A stretch of 64,000 nt of DNA from Sitta carolinensis (lineage: Eukaryota > Chordata > Aves > Passeriformes > Sittidae). Location: positions 17,340,501 through 17,404,500 of the forward strand of contig CM063288.1 of assembly GCA_032173965.1 (NCBI GenBank), read 5' to 3'. The notes beneath the pieces are model-generated. The model saw nothing but the letters and a program-made list of their open reading frames with translations, ran no database searches and was not told the DNA's origin. Position numbers and translations under genes: made by a program. Shown piece after piece: positions 13,535 through 24,786 of the stretch. Position 1 is the stretch's first letter. Each line of letters opens with the position of its first letter.

Positions 13535-13539
13535 GATGC
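13535..13539 (+). repeat. Target-site duplication, right copy (GATGC)
   Basis: This is an exact copy of the five bases that precede the LTR at 12166-12170. The two copies are still identical, which argues that the insertion is not very old. Confidence 0.85.
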
Positions 13540-15753
13540 TTAACCAAGTCTAAAAGGCTTAACTGGAAAACACAAAGGCAGCAAATCTGATGCATCTGCA
13601 TGTCATGTACAGCAGCCACGGGAACCCACCTTGGGTTTGCAGATAAATATGCTCTATGCAGCAGTTCATAAGGTATGGACTGAAGTTTTCATGGATTCAG
13701 GAACTTCATTGCTGGATCTTTCTAAAACACTTTTCAAATGAAGAACTGCCAATAACCTCAAGTATAATATTAGAAGGACTTAATTTCTAGGCACTTAGAA
13801 AATTAATTCTTTATCTAGAAAGACTAAAATGTGGTTAATTTAGTAGAAGAGAACCCCTTGGGATATCCATATTAAATGTATTAACCCCTAAATGAAGATC
13901 TCTGTCTAAACTATTAAAAGTAGCAACACTTCCATCTGGAAAGTACAGGACTCTGGCTCATATTGAAAAATTACTCCTCATATTTACACTGCTCTTTTAA
14001 TTGCAAGATGTTAATGTGCTTTAACAAACTGCACCTATGCTCTAGTAGGCTACAGAAAACTCCAGAGAATAATGCAATAGCTGTTTTGTATAATCCCTGT
14101 GGACTGGAGATTAATTTATTTTAGTTCAGGTTTCTACAGCTATTTGTCTATGACTTGACTGAGACCATGGTGCCTCACACTTAGCATAAATTGCTGCTGT
14201 TGCTTCTGCTGAACTTGCAATTCAAGAGCTCAGGACAAGATCCAGAGACATTCAGGTCTGTGTAACTTGAGGATTGGGTAAGGTTTAAGCTCCTAAATTA
14301 TGGGGAGGACTGTAACTGAGCCCCATGGACAGCCTTCCATTGACAGTAGAGGTTGCATGTATGTGCAAATTGACTTAGAAATGAGAGTGAGAGCATCTAG
14401 GCCCTTTTGCAAATAGGGGTGGAACAGATACTTCTAAGTTCCAGAAGCATCAACCAAATTCCCTGTTTATACCTGTGCCTAATGGTGGCCTTAGCAGTAA
14501 GCATGGGAAGGTGGAAAAGAATTGTGCTGAGAAAATAGGTAGCCTGCTTTAATTTTCCCTGAACTCTGGGCAATAAAATGAAGGAATTTGCATGTGGAAA
14601 AACAGTCAAAGTTCAGCAAGGAAGAGAGAGTATGAGATACAGCAAACAAACAATAGGCCTTCTACCCTATTGCTTAAAGTATTTCACAGACAGAAAGCAC
14701 CCTCCTCCAAAGTCATCTTCTGGTTTTTAGCTGAAGGTTTACTGCAAAATACGCATATAATTTAATATTTCCTAAGGATTGTGATTGTTCATTGAATCAG
14801 ATATAAGCACTTAACAATGCAGGGTGCAGCCAATCTCAATGGCAGAAGGACAACAGGAAGCTGCTGCCAATGAATCTCTATGATTCATTGCAATGGAAAC
14901 TGAACGTAAAGAAAATCCATATAATTTATGTATTTCAGGCTCAAAGTTAGTTACTGGAAGACCTCTGAAGAAAGAGCAAAAGCAATTTGTGCTCTGTAAA
15001 TCTCAAGAGACCTGTAGACTTCTGCAAAAGTTGGTAGCAGAATTTTTGGTGTCTTTAACAATGCTGGGTGCACATTTTGAAGTGTTAAAGAATTTGGAAT
15101 AAACTGCAAAAATAAGCATGTATTAACTTCTTTGCTGCAGTGGATTTAATGGATTTGCAGCCTATGCTGTATGTGTCTTCATATGCATTTAGAAAAGATT
15201 TGGAGCAGACAGAGAAATACAACCCCACTCCAGCTCCTTGCAGGCTGGAAGGGTATCCATTGCTCCTGTGTATTGTAACCTTTGATTTGCACCAAGTAGT
15301 CTGCAAGAATCTCTCAAATCATTGAGGTGGTTTCCAAGCTGAGATGTGGCAGCTCTGTTTTGAGGGGTCACATTACCACAGGAATGTCTTTTGTTGTGAC
15401 ATATCTCATGTGTTTTTGTGGTTTTGTTTGTTTTGTCCTTGAAAGGTGTGTGCCAGTAATTTTGAACGTGAAAATGATGTATTTCTGTCCCTGTTTACGC
15501 GGAAACGCACTCAGCTCTAAGGACCCCCTGGGTCAGATTGCCAAGGCTTTTCATTTGAAACTGGATTGACACATCTCTATGTTTTTTCCATCAGTGCAGC
15601 AAATTCTGAGTGCTGAAGAACACTTTTCTAATGATCCTTGGGCTTTCCTATACCAACACACAAACAGTCACTAATCACTCTGATCTGAATAATATTGGAA
15701 AATAGCTTCGAGTGTCTAAGCTTGACTTGCAGTTGGTAAAAGGAAACAAAATC
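13540..15753. other. Unique AT-rich sequence, no gene seen
   Basis: Only short ORFs are present, at most 80 codons, for example at 15327-15569. I found no transposon, RNA gene or structured repeat here. Confidence 0.5.
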
Positions 15754-15807
15754 ACAATTCTTGCTCTGTGTCTCCAAACAATTCTTGCTCTGTGTCTCCA
15801 AACAATT
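15754..15807 (+). repeat. Exact tandem duplication, 24-bp unit
   Basis: Two identical 24-bp units lie head to tail at 15754-15777 and 15778-15801, followed by a 6-bp partial third copy. The exact identity indicates a recent replication-slippage or end-joining duplication. Confidence 0.95.
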
Positions 15808-18800
15808 AACTTATTTAGAATATTTGACTGTCAATTCTTTGATGTTCCAGCATTTGTTGATTCATCTATTGGATGAGGACTACTGTTCCCACTTGCAGGT
15901 CTATTATTTATATGTATTTTGATAGATCAAAATAAAATTAATTGAGCTCATTATAAGACCAAGTGGGAGACATTTGCATTGATTCTTAGGTAGCAGAATC
16001 ATGCATTCAGGAAAAAAAATCAACTTCCTGTGAAATCAAAAGCATCATCAGTAAGGGCATAATTAGCATGTAAAAGTGAAAATAACCAGGTGGTAATTTG
16101 CCTCAGTGAATCTGTAGAAATAGGGTGGAAAAAGATCTAACTTTAGAGATGAGAATATGGAAGTCTCAAATTAGTTTTCTCTCCTCAAGGCAATGCACAG
16201 ACCTTGAACTGCTGCCTGAGGTAAGTTAAGGTTTCCATCTATACATCTATCAGACTGGCCTGCTGCCTTTTGTGATGAAATTCTGCCGTCAGTATCTTTC
16301 TACTTCTATCAGGCTTGTGTAAAGAATAAATAATTTTCTGTGAAAAGTGTGACTGATTCTGGCCTGAAGTATGACACTTCTGACTCCTCTTTTGCACACA
16401 GCAAATAGCATAAATTATGTGCAATATGTGCTGGTGATTTTTATAAATTACTGAAGCTAAGAAGTGCAGATCCAATTACAAATAAAGTTTTGGAAAGAGT
16501 GGGCTATCATGAAATGTATTTTAAATTTTTTAGCATGGCTGCTCTGTTTAGTAAGGTACAGATTATGAATTATAAATTAATAATGGGATTATAACATTTG
16601 GTTAAAGGGTTCTTTTTCTAATTATCTGCAACTCGTCATCCAAAAAGTCTATGATAGCTTATCTGAGCGTGACAGCAACGTTTCTGCTGCTCAGCACAGA
16701 AAAAAAGCTGACCCTCCCCCTTCATTTTAATGTGTTATGACTTAAGTGTTCCTGTCTCTTTTCCACTGACTGAAGGACAAAAAAATTTCTTGAGATTTAT
16801 AGACCTGGTTTTACCTCTGGTATGAAAATAGCTCTTGAAGATAGTGTACCTGAAAATAGGCTCAAATAGACTGTCCCTATTGTTTAGTTCAACTCCTCAA
16901 CCAAGGCAAAGGAAAATGAGATCTGCATTATGTTCCCAGTTCTTCTGCTGACTCTATTTCTGTCTGACTCTTATTCTGTCTCTATGTATCTACAAAATGG
17001 CACACTGTAAGCTGAAAGAAGCAGAGCAATTTTAATTATGGTTTTGAGAAACACTGATATTCAGTACTTCTGTTAAGTTCATTATGTTGAGTGACCATCT
17101 CTGGGGATAAAAGAGAAAAAAAATGGGGAGGAGTAGAGATGGAAAAAGGATGGTGGTCGTCTTATCTCCAGGGACATATTTTGGAGCTCTCAAAGAATAC
17201 CAAGGGGTGAAGATAAACAGCTGATAAAAGTCATTTGTCAAAATAAACTTGCAGATGCAGCAGAAATACCAAAGAAAGGATGGGAAGGGAAAGTTGAGTG
17301 TCAGGAATAATTTCTGTCACTGCATGTCATGGTCTTAGACGTTAGACATGGGCCAATTGCTCACCTCCTGGTTGGTAGTGGGAGAACCCAACTATTTTCC
17401 CAAGCTTTTTCTTAGGAAAAAGACTGAGTGATAGTTACTGGGTTCAAAAGGTGGGATTCTTTTTTGAGAAGGGTTAAGGTCAGGGTTCTGGGAAGGTTTT
17501 TTATTTTGACCATTGATTTAGATGGAATTTTTTGTGTAATTTTAAATGATCTGTATATTTTTCCTAGACCTTTGGAGAGGCACATTTTAAAATCTAAAGA
17601 AATAAATAGAATCAATAATAGAATATATGTTAAATACCTCAGCTGGAGGCTTTTTTAGAGAAACCACTTAACCTATTTTGGTCTGGAAACAGTGATTAAA
17701 GGTTAAACTCTGTTGTAATATTACTTTTGTGTTTGGTTGGATATTTTTAAGATACTAATTCTCTTGGTGTCTGTTATGGCTGTCTTGTGCCTACACAGCT
17801 TGTGACTGACATTTTGGGTTGATAGTTGATTTCTTATAAGCATTCCTGTTGTTATGCCACTGCTGTCTATTTGCCAAGAGCTATTTGTCCACTTTGAAAC
17901 ATGCCATTTTGTTCCCATTGATCCACTCCTTTGTGTTTCAGTGTGTCCCCTGTGTCACCTCTGTGATGTGGGTGCATCCATCAGTTTTGTGTCATGTGGA
18001 ACTCATGACGTTGCTTCCTCATAGATAAGATTTTCCATGCTAGACTCCTGAATATGACATCTAGGTATTCAGATACTGAAGCTGTGTTCACAGCATCGGG
18101 ACTCAAAAAGAAGAAAGTAAACTTGGCTTTGATGACAGTTACAAATGATGAATTTGTATGAATTTGTGTCTTTGATGTATTTTTCCCACAACTTCTCAAA
18201 GTCTTTCAGGTGCTGTTAGTAGTACTTTTTTTCTCAGTTAAACAAACATTTTTATCTGATAGGAGTTCTACCCAATTAGCTTGTGACTGTGTTTTTGCTA
18301 TGCTTCATAGCTGCTGTTGCAAATGCAGGCAGACATCATGCTGAGGGTTACAAAACAAGATTTTAAACAGAACTCTGAGTAAAGCATCCTTATTTTTGCG
18401 TCTAAGGTACCCTTGCTTCAGGTATCATAACATTGTGAGGTTTTCCCTGGGAAAGTCATTTGGGTGAGCAGTTGTAAGGGTTGGGTGTGAGTACCTTGGG
18501 ACAGATCTGTTGTTTGCAGCTGAGATGGGACATTAGGTGCTCCTCATTGCTGTCCAGGCTGCATGCAGCTATCTTTAAACCTGTTCCTGGTGAAGGAGAG
18601 ATGCAAACTCTGCATAGTCTTTTCCTGAATAAGTGGGTTCAGGAAGCTTTTTGTGGGTTATTGTGGTTTTGCTTTTGTGCGTGTGTGTTTGGTGTCTTTT
18701 TTTAAAGACTAATGCATCTTTGTCTATATTTGTCACATTAAGAGATTTCAAGGGCAAATATCTCTATGTGCTTTCCTTCTATTACTCTCTTCACTTTTGA

Positions 18801-19160
18801 CAAGCCAGAGTAATGTTTGTCACCTCAGCACTCTATTTTTCTCTTCTCTAAAAATTACCCTCTTATCTAGAGAATCAGCAAGGATGTGCATGGCAACATT
18901 TGAGAGAGGTAAAAAGTAGGAAGTAGTATATCATCAGTCAACTAAAATCCACAAAAAAATCACAAACTTGCCTATTATAAAAGTCTGGTGAAAAAAATGG
19001 TAAAATTTTAAAAATGGGCTTGGGGTTTTTTTGTTTGTTTTGATTTCAGGGTTTTTTTTTTTTGTTGTTGTTTTTGTCATTTGGGTTGGTTGGGACATTT
19101 TTTGTTTGTTTTTGGTATTTTTACACCTGTAACTTACTGGCACAGCTGATGTCATTTAGG
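15808..19160. other. Unique sequence with a G/T-rich tract, no gene seen
   Basis: No coding or RNA gene is recognised. A strong acceptor and donor enclose 31 bases at 16190-16220; this is discussed as a finding and not annotated as an exon. A G/T-rich low-complexity tract occupies about 19020-19116. Confidence 0.5.
19020..19116 (+). repeat. G/T-rich low-complexity tract
   Basis: T blocks of up to 12 bases are separated by G runs, with TTTG and TTGG motifs. Similar tracts in the same orientation occur at about 20083, 29371 and 38635. No unit repeats cleanly, so this is low-complexity sequence and not a true satellite. Confidence 0.7.
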
Positions 19161-19268
19161 CTCTGATTCAGCAAAGCACTTAACCATGTTACTTAGTCCC
19201 GTTGACTTTAATGGGAAGTAATTACATGTTCCAACAAAGCACATACAGAAGTGCTTGGCTGAATCAAG
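19161..19268. mobile_element. Palindromic MITE-like repeat remnant
   Basis: The left end (19161-19181, containing GATTCAGCAAAGCACTTA) is matched by the reverse complement of the right end (19249-19268), with one mismatch over about 15 core bases. The interior carries TTGACTTTAATGGGA, a motif I recall from short palindromic repeats spread through turtle, crocodile and bird genomes. The element has no coding capacity. It is most likely an ancient non-autonomous DNA transposon, but I cannot name the family. Confidence 0.5.
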
Positions 19269-22200
19269 GTTTTAGACGACATAATGAAAACCCGATTGGG
19301 AAGGAGGGGGAACTGAATAAATGCTGTGCTCAAAATCAAGCCCATACTCTCCAAAAATATACAGTATGAACTCATTTGTGGCAGCACTTTCCCTATGTTG
19401 TGGCACACATTGATCTCATTTCTATACAAAAATAAAAAAGATATAATTCTAATTACTGTATCCATGCTATTGCCCATGAAGTCCACATTTGGATTGTCAG
19501 ACTGTAGTTGTTCACAGTGATTAAACTCCAAATCATACTGGCTCTTTCTTTCTTTAGTATTTTTTCTCCTTTTTCAGTGTTCCATATCTTTTCTTTATTT
19601 TTCATTTTCAAGTGAGGACAGTATTCTTATCTTGTACTTGAAAGTACTGCCATTTTGATTATGTTTGTCAGTGCTACTGTTGATGTGAGCTGTATTAAAA
19701 TAGCAATTTGAAGTAACGCTGGCACCAGACAGTCACTGCTCATTAATATCATCTCCAGAAAAACCTTACAACGTTATCTCCTACCTGCTTTATAGTCCTT
19801 GAATAGTAGTGCAGTACAGACTGTCCACACTGGTGGCTTCCAGTCACTCCTGTTACATTACACTGAGTCTGATTTCATCTGGAGAAGGTTTTATTACTGA
19901 GCATGGTGCAAATCCTGCTCACTTTGTTTCCCTGCTGACATTAATGGTCCTTCTTGCATAACAGATTTGGCTCAAGGGATGTAAGGGTAACTACTCTTTT
20001 TCTCTAAATTCTTATGGAAAGATGCTGCTTGAGATATTGCACAGGTGATTTTTTGGTGGTGTAAGAGTTTGGAGTTTGGTTCATTTTGGGGGGTTTTCTT
20101 GCTGTTTTTCTATTTTTTGGGGGGAGAGAGTTTTTTTGGTTTTGTTTTTTTTTTTTAGATGCAGCTAAATCTGTTGCTAATAAATCAACAAGGGAAAAGT
20201 ATTTCTTTGATGTGTGTCTGTCTGTGTAGATGGTACAGCATTCTGTGAGCTAATAGCCAAGCTGACTCTTTTACTCTGAATTCAAACAGGCTGTTTAGGC
20301 CAATGGGATTACTAGAATCTTAAAATGTCACCAAAATTCAGTGGAAGAATTCAGTCTAATCCTCATCTACCTGTTTACTAGGGTAGACCTGAGTAGCCAA
20401 GTAAGTAGGGCTACTGTGTGTATTTATGTAGCTTTGGAATTATAAAATATTGCTGAGGGAGTCATTCCTAATCAGAGACGTCTGCTAGATGACCCCGTTG
20501 AGATAGACAGAGTCTTCCTACAAGCCTAGAGAGAAAACCAGACCACATCCTGCTCCTGTTGTCCCAGCCCTTCAGCACAGAAATAATTTGTGTCACCCAG
20601 AGAGAGAGGGCAGATGTGCCCGTCAAGGCTGGTCCTGACCCTGCTGTCCCTCGTGGGGAGCTGTGGGAGGTGTTGGAAGCTGCCACCCGTCCCTGCCAGG
20701 TGTGTGAGCTCAGAGGGAGCCTGGCCCAGTAAAGAGCTCTGGGTGTGGCACCTCCACAGGGCGAGGGCCAGAGACTGGATGGTTCTTTGCTTCTCCTGTC
20801 AATCCTGCATGTGCTTTGTAGTCCCCTACAATATCTTTTGGAGTTTTCCAGTACCTTTGATTTTTTTCTTTTTTTTTCCCATAGAGGGAAGGGAAGTGTT
20901 ATGGGGGTGTGACAGCCACTAGCAATCCTTTGCTGTTAGTGCAGCAAGGACATCTTCATCTCACTGTGACCAGGATGGGCACAGAGCTGCAGTCATTTTT
21001 CTCGGTAGAAAAGTCCTGGCTTGGTCTTGCATCGTTTACCGTGCTCACCTGTTGAGTGCTGGGGGCACTGGAGTGGAACATGACTTTCCTTGAGGAAAAT
21101 TATAAGGGAGCAAAGCTGAAAATATAAGATTCATTAATTTAATGGGTAGAATGGGAAAAAAAAATCCCCAACTCTCTGCTTTTGTTTTTTTTTTTAGCAG
21201 GGTTTTTGCTTGCTTTTTAAGGATAAAGCACCTTGGGAGAAAGAAATAATTACCTTCAAAAGTTTTTAGGAAATCTGGGGCTTGGCTGCCTTCCTTACAA
21301 GCCTCCAGGACTGAGCTATGTCCTGCTTTGCTCAGCTGAGCTGGAATTTGTAGGAAACTGTGGGCAACTTCCTGAAACCGGGGATATTTTTCAGCAGAGA
21401 TTTAAGACAGATAAATGAATCTCAGTGACATTGAAAGAATGACTCTATCAGCATACTCAGACAATCACGCAGGGCCATCTGTGCTGGGTTTTACATCCTT
21501 AGGCAATGCAAGCATGATGGGGGAGCACCGGGGTTGGGCACGGGGTGTCTGCCCTTGTGCAGTTACAGTCTCTCTCTTTTTACACTCTCTTCAACCTGAA
21601 GTTACCAGGTTCTTGTATTGCTTCCAACAAGACAGTGAACAAACTCTGCAAGTTATTTTGCTTCATTCCACCAGGAAACATTTTGTTTAATGAGGGGGGC
21701 TGTGCTCAGCTTCTGCATGATGCTCAGGATAACACAGCCTCTGCTGGTTTGCTGAATGGGCAATGTGTTTTTTCATTTCTTCCCTGGTACTTATGGCTCT
21801 GCATAGGTAAACATTACTGAGGACTTGCAATAGATGTAAGCTTCTTGAAATGAAGATAGAGGCTCTTAATCATATTTTCAAAACTGTTAAATTCATTATA
21901 CCTTAGATATTGTGACATGAAAATAAAGGAGTGACATGTTAGCAAGTGTGTGTGAAGCATCATTCTTCTGATCTCATCAGCCCAGTTTACAACATTACTC
22001 TTTGGGGTTTTTTTGTAATTGGTGAGTCTTTATCTTGACGGGTGTGTGAGTCTTGGGGTTTCCCTCTCTGTCAGATACTGCTGCCTTGCTGCTGCAATAG
22101 ATCAGAATGAGAGGACAGGCAGCTGGTGCCCTTCCCTGACTGTTCTGGCTGACATTCCTGAAAGTTGAATTAGGGACAGTGTTATTTACTCTATCTTTTG

Positions 22201-24412
22201 CTGCACTGAGAGAATAAATTTCAGTCTCCACCATGTGTGTTGTCTTCACACACTGGAAAAAAAGAGGAGGCTTTGTCCTTCCGAGACAGATTCTTTACCA
22301 TTGATGGGAAATTAATGAGTACAAGTAAACTATTGCTTGTTAGGTTTAACTAAAGTGATCAAAGCCTGAATGTTGTTTGGTCCCATATTTCTATAGTCTG
22401 CTGTGAGCCTATGAATAAGCAAGTCATTTTTACTTCAAGAGATCATTTTACAAGGGGAAAATGGTATCGTGTTCCACAGCAAAATACTCTGCTACCTATT
22501 GATAAAAAGTACTATTCCAGAATCCATTTCTTTTTGCTTACAGTTCTGTATTTGTAGAACCAATTAAGCTTGTGATTTAAAGAGAAAACGAAAAACAAGC
22601 TCTATCCTTGTTCACCATTATTTCCCCGGCAATTTAGAATCAAAGTCTTTTAATGCTAAATGGTAAAATCTGGCCCTTGCTGTGTTTTAGCCCTGAAATG
22701 CAAACTTCCCACTTAGTTAAATGAAGTTTTGTGTAACTGCTGAGCATGACAAGGTCTGATGTTTTTTAAAATGCTCATATGAGAGCTGAGGGTGCTGCAG
22801 TGCCCATCAGTGGGAGCAGACTCACATCTACTAACAAGGCAAAACCAAACCTCAGTTTTAATAAGTTGCAAAAAATCCTGGTCTCTTCACCCTCTGAAGT
22901 AGTCTATTTTAGAATGGCTGTTGGCATTGTCAGGAGGGTACAGCACAGGAGACTTATATGGTTAAATTTTATAGTAGTCTAATAATGAAAAAAGCATGTG
23001 TAAGGCCTCTTGGCAAACAGTCCATAGTCATGGCAGTATTCCTACAAATAAAGCTGCAAAAGTGGAGAGAGAGATATAATTAATGGGGACCTGCTTTATT
23101 TGCCAGGAGAGATTATTCTTGTGCAGGGAGCAAAGGGTATGTGCCTGAGAAAAATGTAGAGAAAGCAGACTTATTTTGTGTTGCCTTAAAATGCAGTTTA
23201 ATGAAAATGAGAAAATGATGGGAGGAAAGTCAGTTGTATAGTCTCTGGCCAGCTGCCCAAATATGAGTAGAGATGCACTGGCCCTGGGCTGTGCTTCCAG
23301 CACAACTCACAGAAAGCTTGTTGTTTTTGCACACATTTGCTCTATTTTCAGACACGTGCTATTTGAAACCACGTTTTCTCTTTTGCTCTTTGCTCCTTTC
23401 TTGCTCTCAGCTGGTGGCAAATTTCCACCTCAGAATGTTATTTCTTGAAATGTTTTCTCTTTGCAGAGCTGTATCTGTTGTTTTCCATTCTCCCTGGGGG
23501 GACAGTAGGAGTCTGATGAAGCTTGAAGGTACCTGGAGTTATCTCTGATTTCCTGCTCCTCAGGCAAACCTTGGCAGGGCTTGCCTGAGCTGCAGAGATC
23601 CAGCTCTCAGCTGCATCTCAAGCAACCAAATCATGCCAAGCCTCATTTTATTTATCCATACGTTGAAAATATTTGATTCCTTGATTTGGTGTATTAAGCT
23701 CAGGTCGTCTGTGTGACCTCCCCTTCTATTTTTTCCCTTCTTCATTTGTCCCTCCTGGACATTTGCACAGAGGGGAAGGGACATTATTAGTAGATATTAT
23801 TGTAGATTATCTCTCTGACCCCTATTCCCCCCATACTATGTGTAGTAATTATCCAAGAGTTTGCTCAGTGAAAGTGTTCTTATTTTTCAATGGACATCAC
23901 TTTCTGGGAAGCTATTTCAGATGATTCTTGGCTTTTCCTCTTTCAGAATTTGGTCGACCTCTGTCTTTTCCGAAGAATGTCACTCCTGTCTCGAGTCAAA
24001 TTTATGTTATTAATAAGCACATTTCAGGGCATTAGTGTAGGAAATCGTGCAAATCTGTTTGGCTTTCCCTGCTCCATGGTTAATGGTACTTTAATATCAA
24101 GGTTTTCAAGAGATTTATTTCTGAGACTTTAAATTCACTCTATATCTCCTTTGCATGTATTGTTCAAGATAAAAATTATTCATCTTTTGCTTTAGCAATA
24201 GAGAAATACCTCCTAATGTTACTACCTGAATAATGGTACTGCATTAATGGTTATTGGTTCAAGGAGAAATAGCTGTGAAAATATTATGAAGTACCATTGA
24301 TAAAAGTAATAAGTAAAATTTTGCCTGACATTTCACTTTCTGGGTTTCTACACAAATTTCTCAATTTTTTTAAAATGTTCATAAAGAAAAAATGCAGAAT
24401 TTTAATGCAAAT
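19269..24412. other. Unique sequence, no gene recognised
   Basis: Short ORFs only. A locally GC-richer patch at about 20560-20780 holds overlapping ORFs in both directions (up to 110 codons) without family resemblance. About 19905-19985 contains words reminiscent of another palindromic amniote repeat, but no clear inverted ends. A G/T-rich tract lies at 20083-20157. Confidence 0.5.
20083..20157 (+). repeat. G/T-rich low-complexity tract
   Basis: T runs alternate with two G6 blocks and end in a T12 run. It is of the same kind and orientation as the tract at 19020-19116. Confidence 0.7.
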
Positions 24413-24413
24413 A

Positions 24414-24486
24414 ATAAAAATAAAAATAAAAATAAAAATAAAAATAAAAATAAAAATAAAAATAAAAATAAAAATAAAAATAAAAA
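24414..24486 (+). repeat. (AAAAAT)n hexanucleotide microsatellite
   Basis: About twelve near-perfect copies of a 6-bp A5T unit run without interruption. They create artificial Lys-Ile and Tyr-Phe repeat ORFs on the two strands, which should not be taken as genes. The array probably grew from a poly-A-rich tract. Confidence 0.95.
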
Positions 24487-24709
24487 CTGATGGAAACTAT
24501 AGAAAAGAATTGTGTCAAAAATATCCTGTTAGGTATTTTTTTGTTTTTGCAGGGTGCACAGTGCTGGTGCTGTAGAACTGAGGTCTTCAAATGGCAGGGC
24601 CACAGAAGGCACATCTATTAGTAGCTCATACTTCTTGCTCCATCCCCACATGAAACTTCCATGACATGCAAAGAGTTAAATATGAGCTAAAGTAGCCTTA
24701 AATTTACAT

Positions 24710-24786
24710 TTGTCACTATTTTGTACTATAAAATCTGGGATGTGGAAGACCTGTCTACTATTTTTTATAGTACAAAATAGTGACAA
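24710..24786. repeat. Perfect 24-bp inverted repeat with 29-base loop
   Basis: Bases 24710-24733 and 24763-24786 are exact reverse complements over all 24 positions, separated by 29 bases. A transcript from either strand would fold into a 77-base stem-loop of roughly pre-miRNA size. There is no flanking TA or other duplication to mark it as a transposon. The complete arm identity suggests either a recent templated (template-switch) event or selection on pairing. It is not placed in any known family. Confidence 0.95.

Noticed and set aside
19905..19985. Words like 'caaatcctgctcac' and 'gacattaatgg' considered as a third palindromic repeat
   Set aside because: No matching inverted end was found, so the element could not be delimited.
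20560..20922. GC-richer patch with ORFs on both strands, considered as a promoter or exon
   Set aside because: It has few CpGs, no splice sites that pair well and no recognisable peptide.
24297..24614. ORFs with Ile-Lys and Tyr-Phe repeats
   Set aside because: They are translations of the AAAAAT hexamer array on the two strands and carry no independent coding signal.
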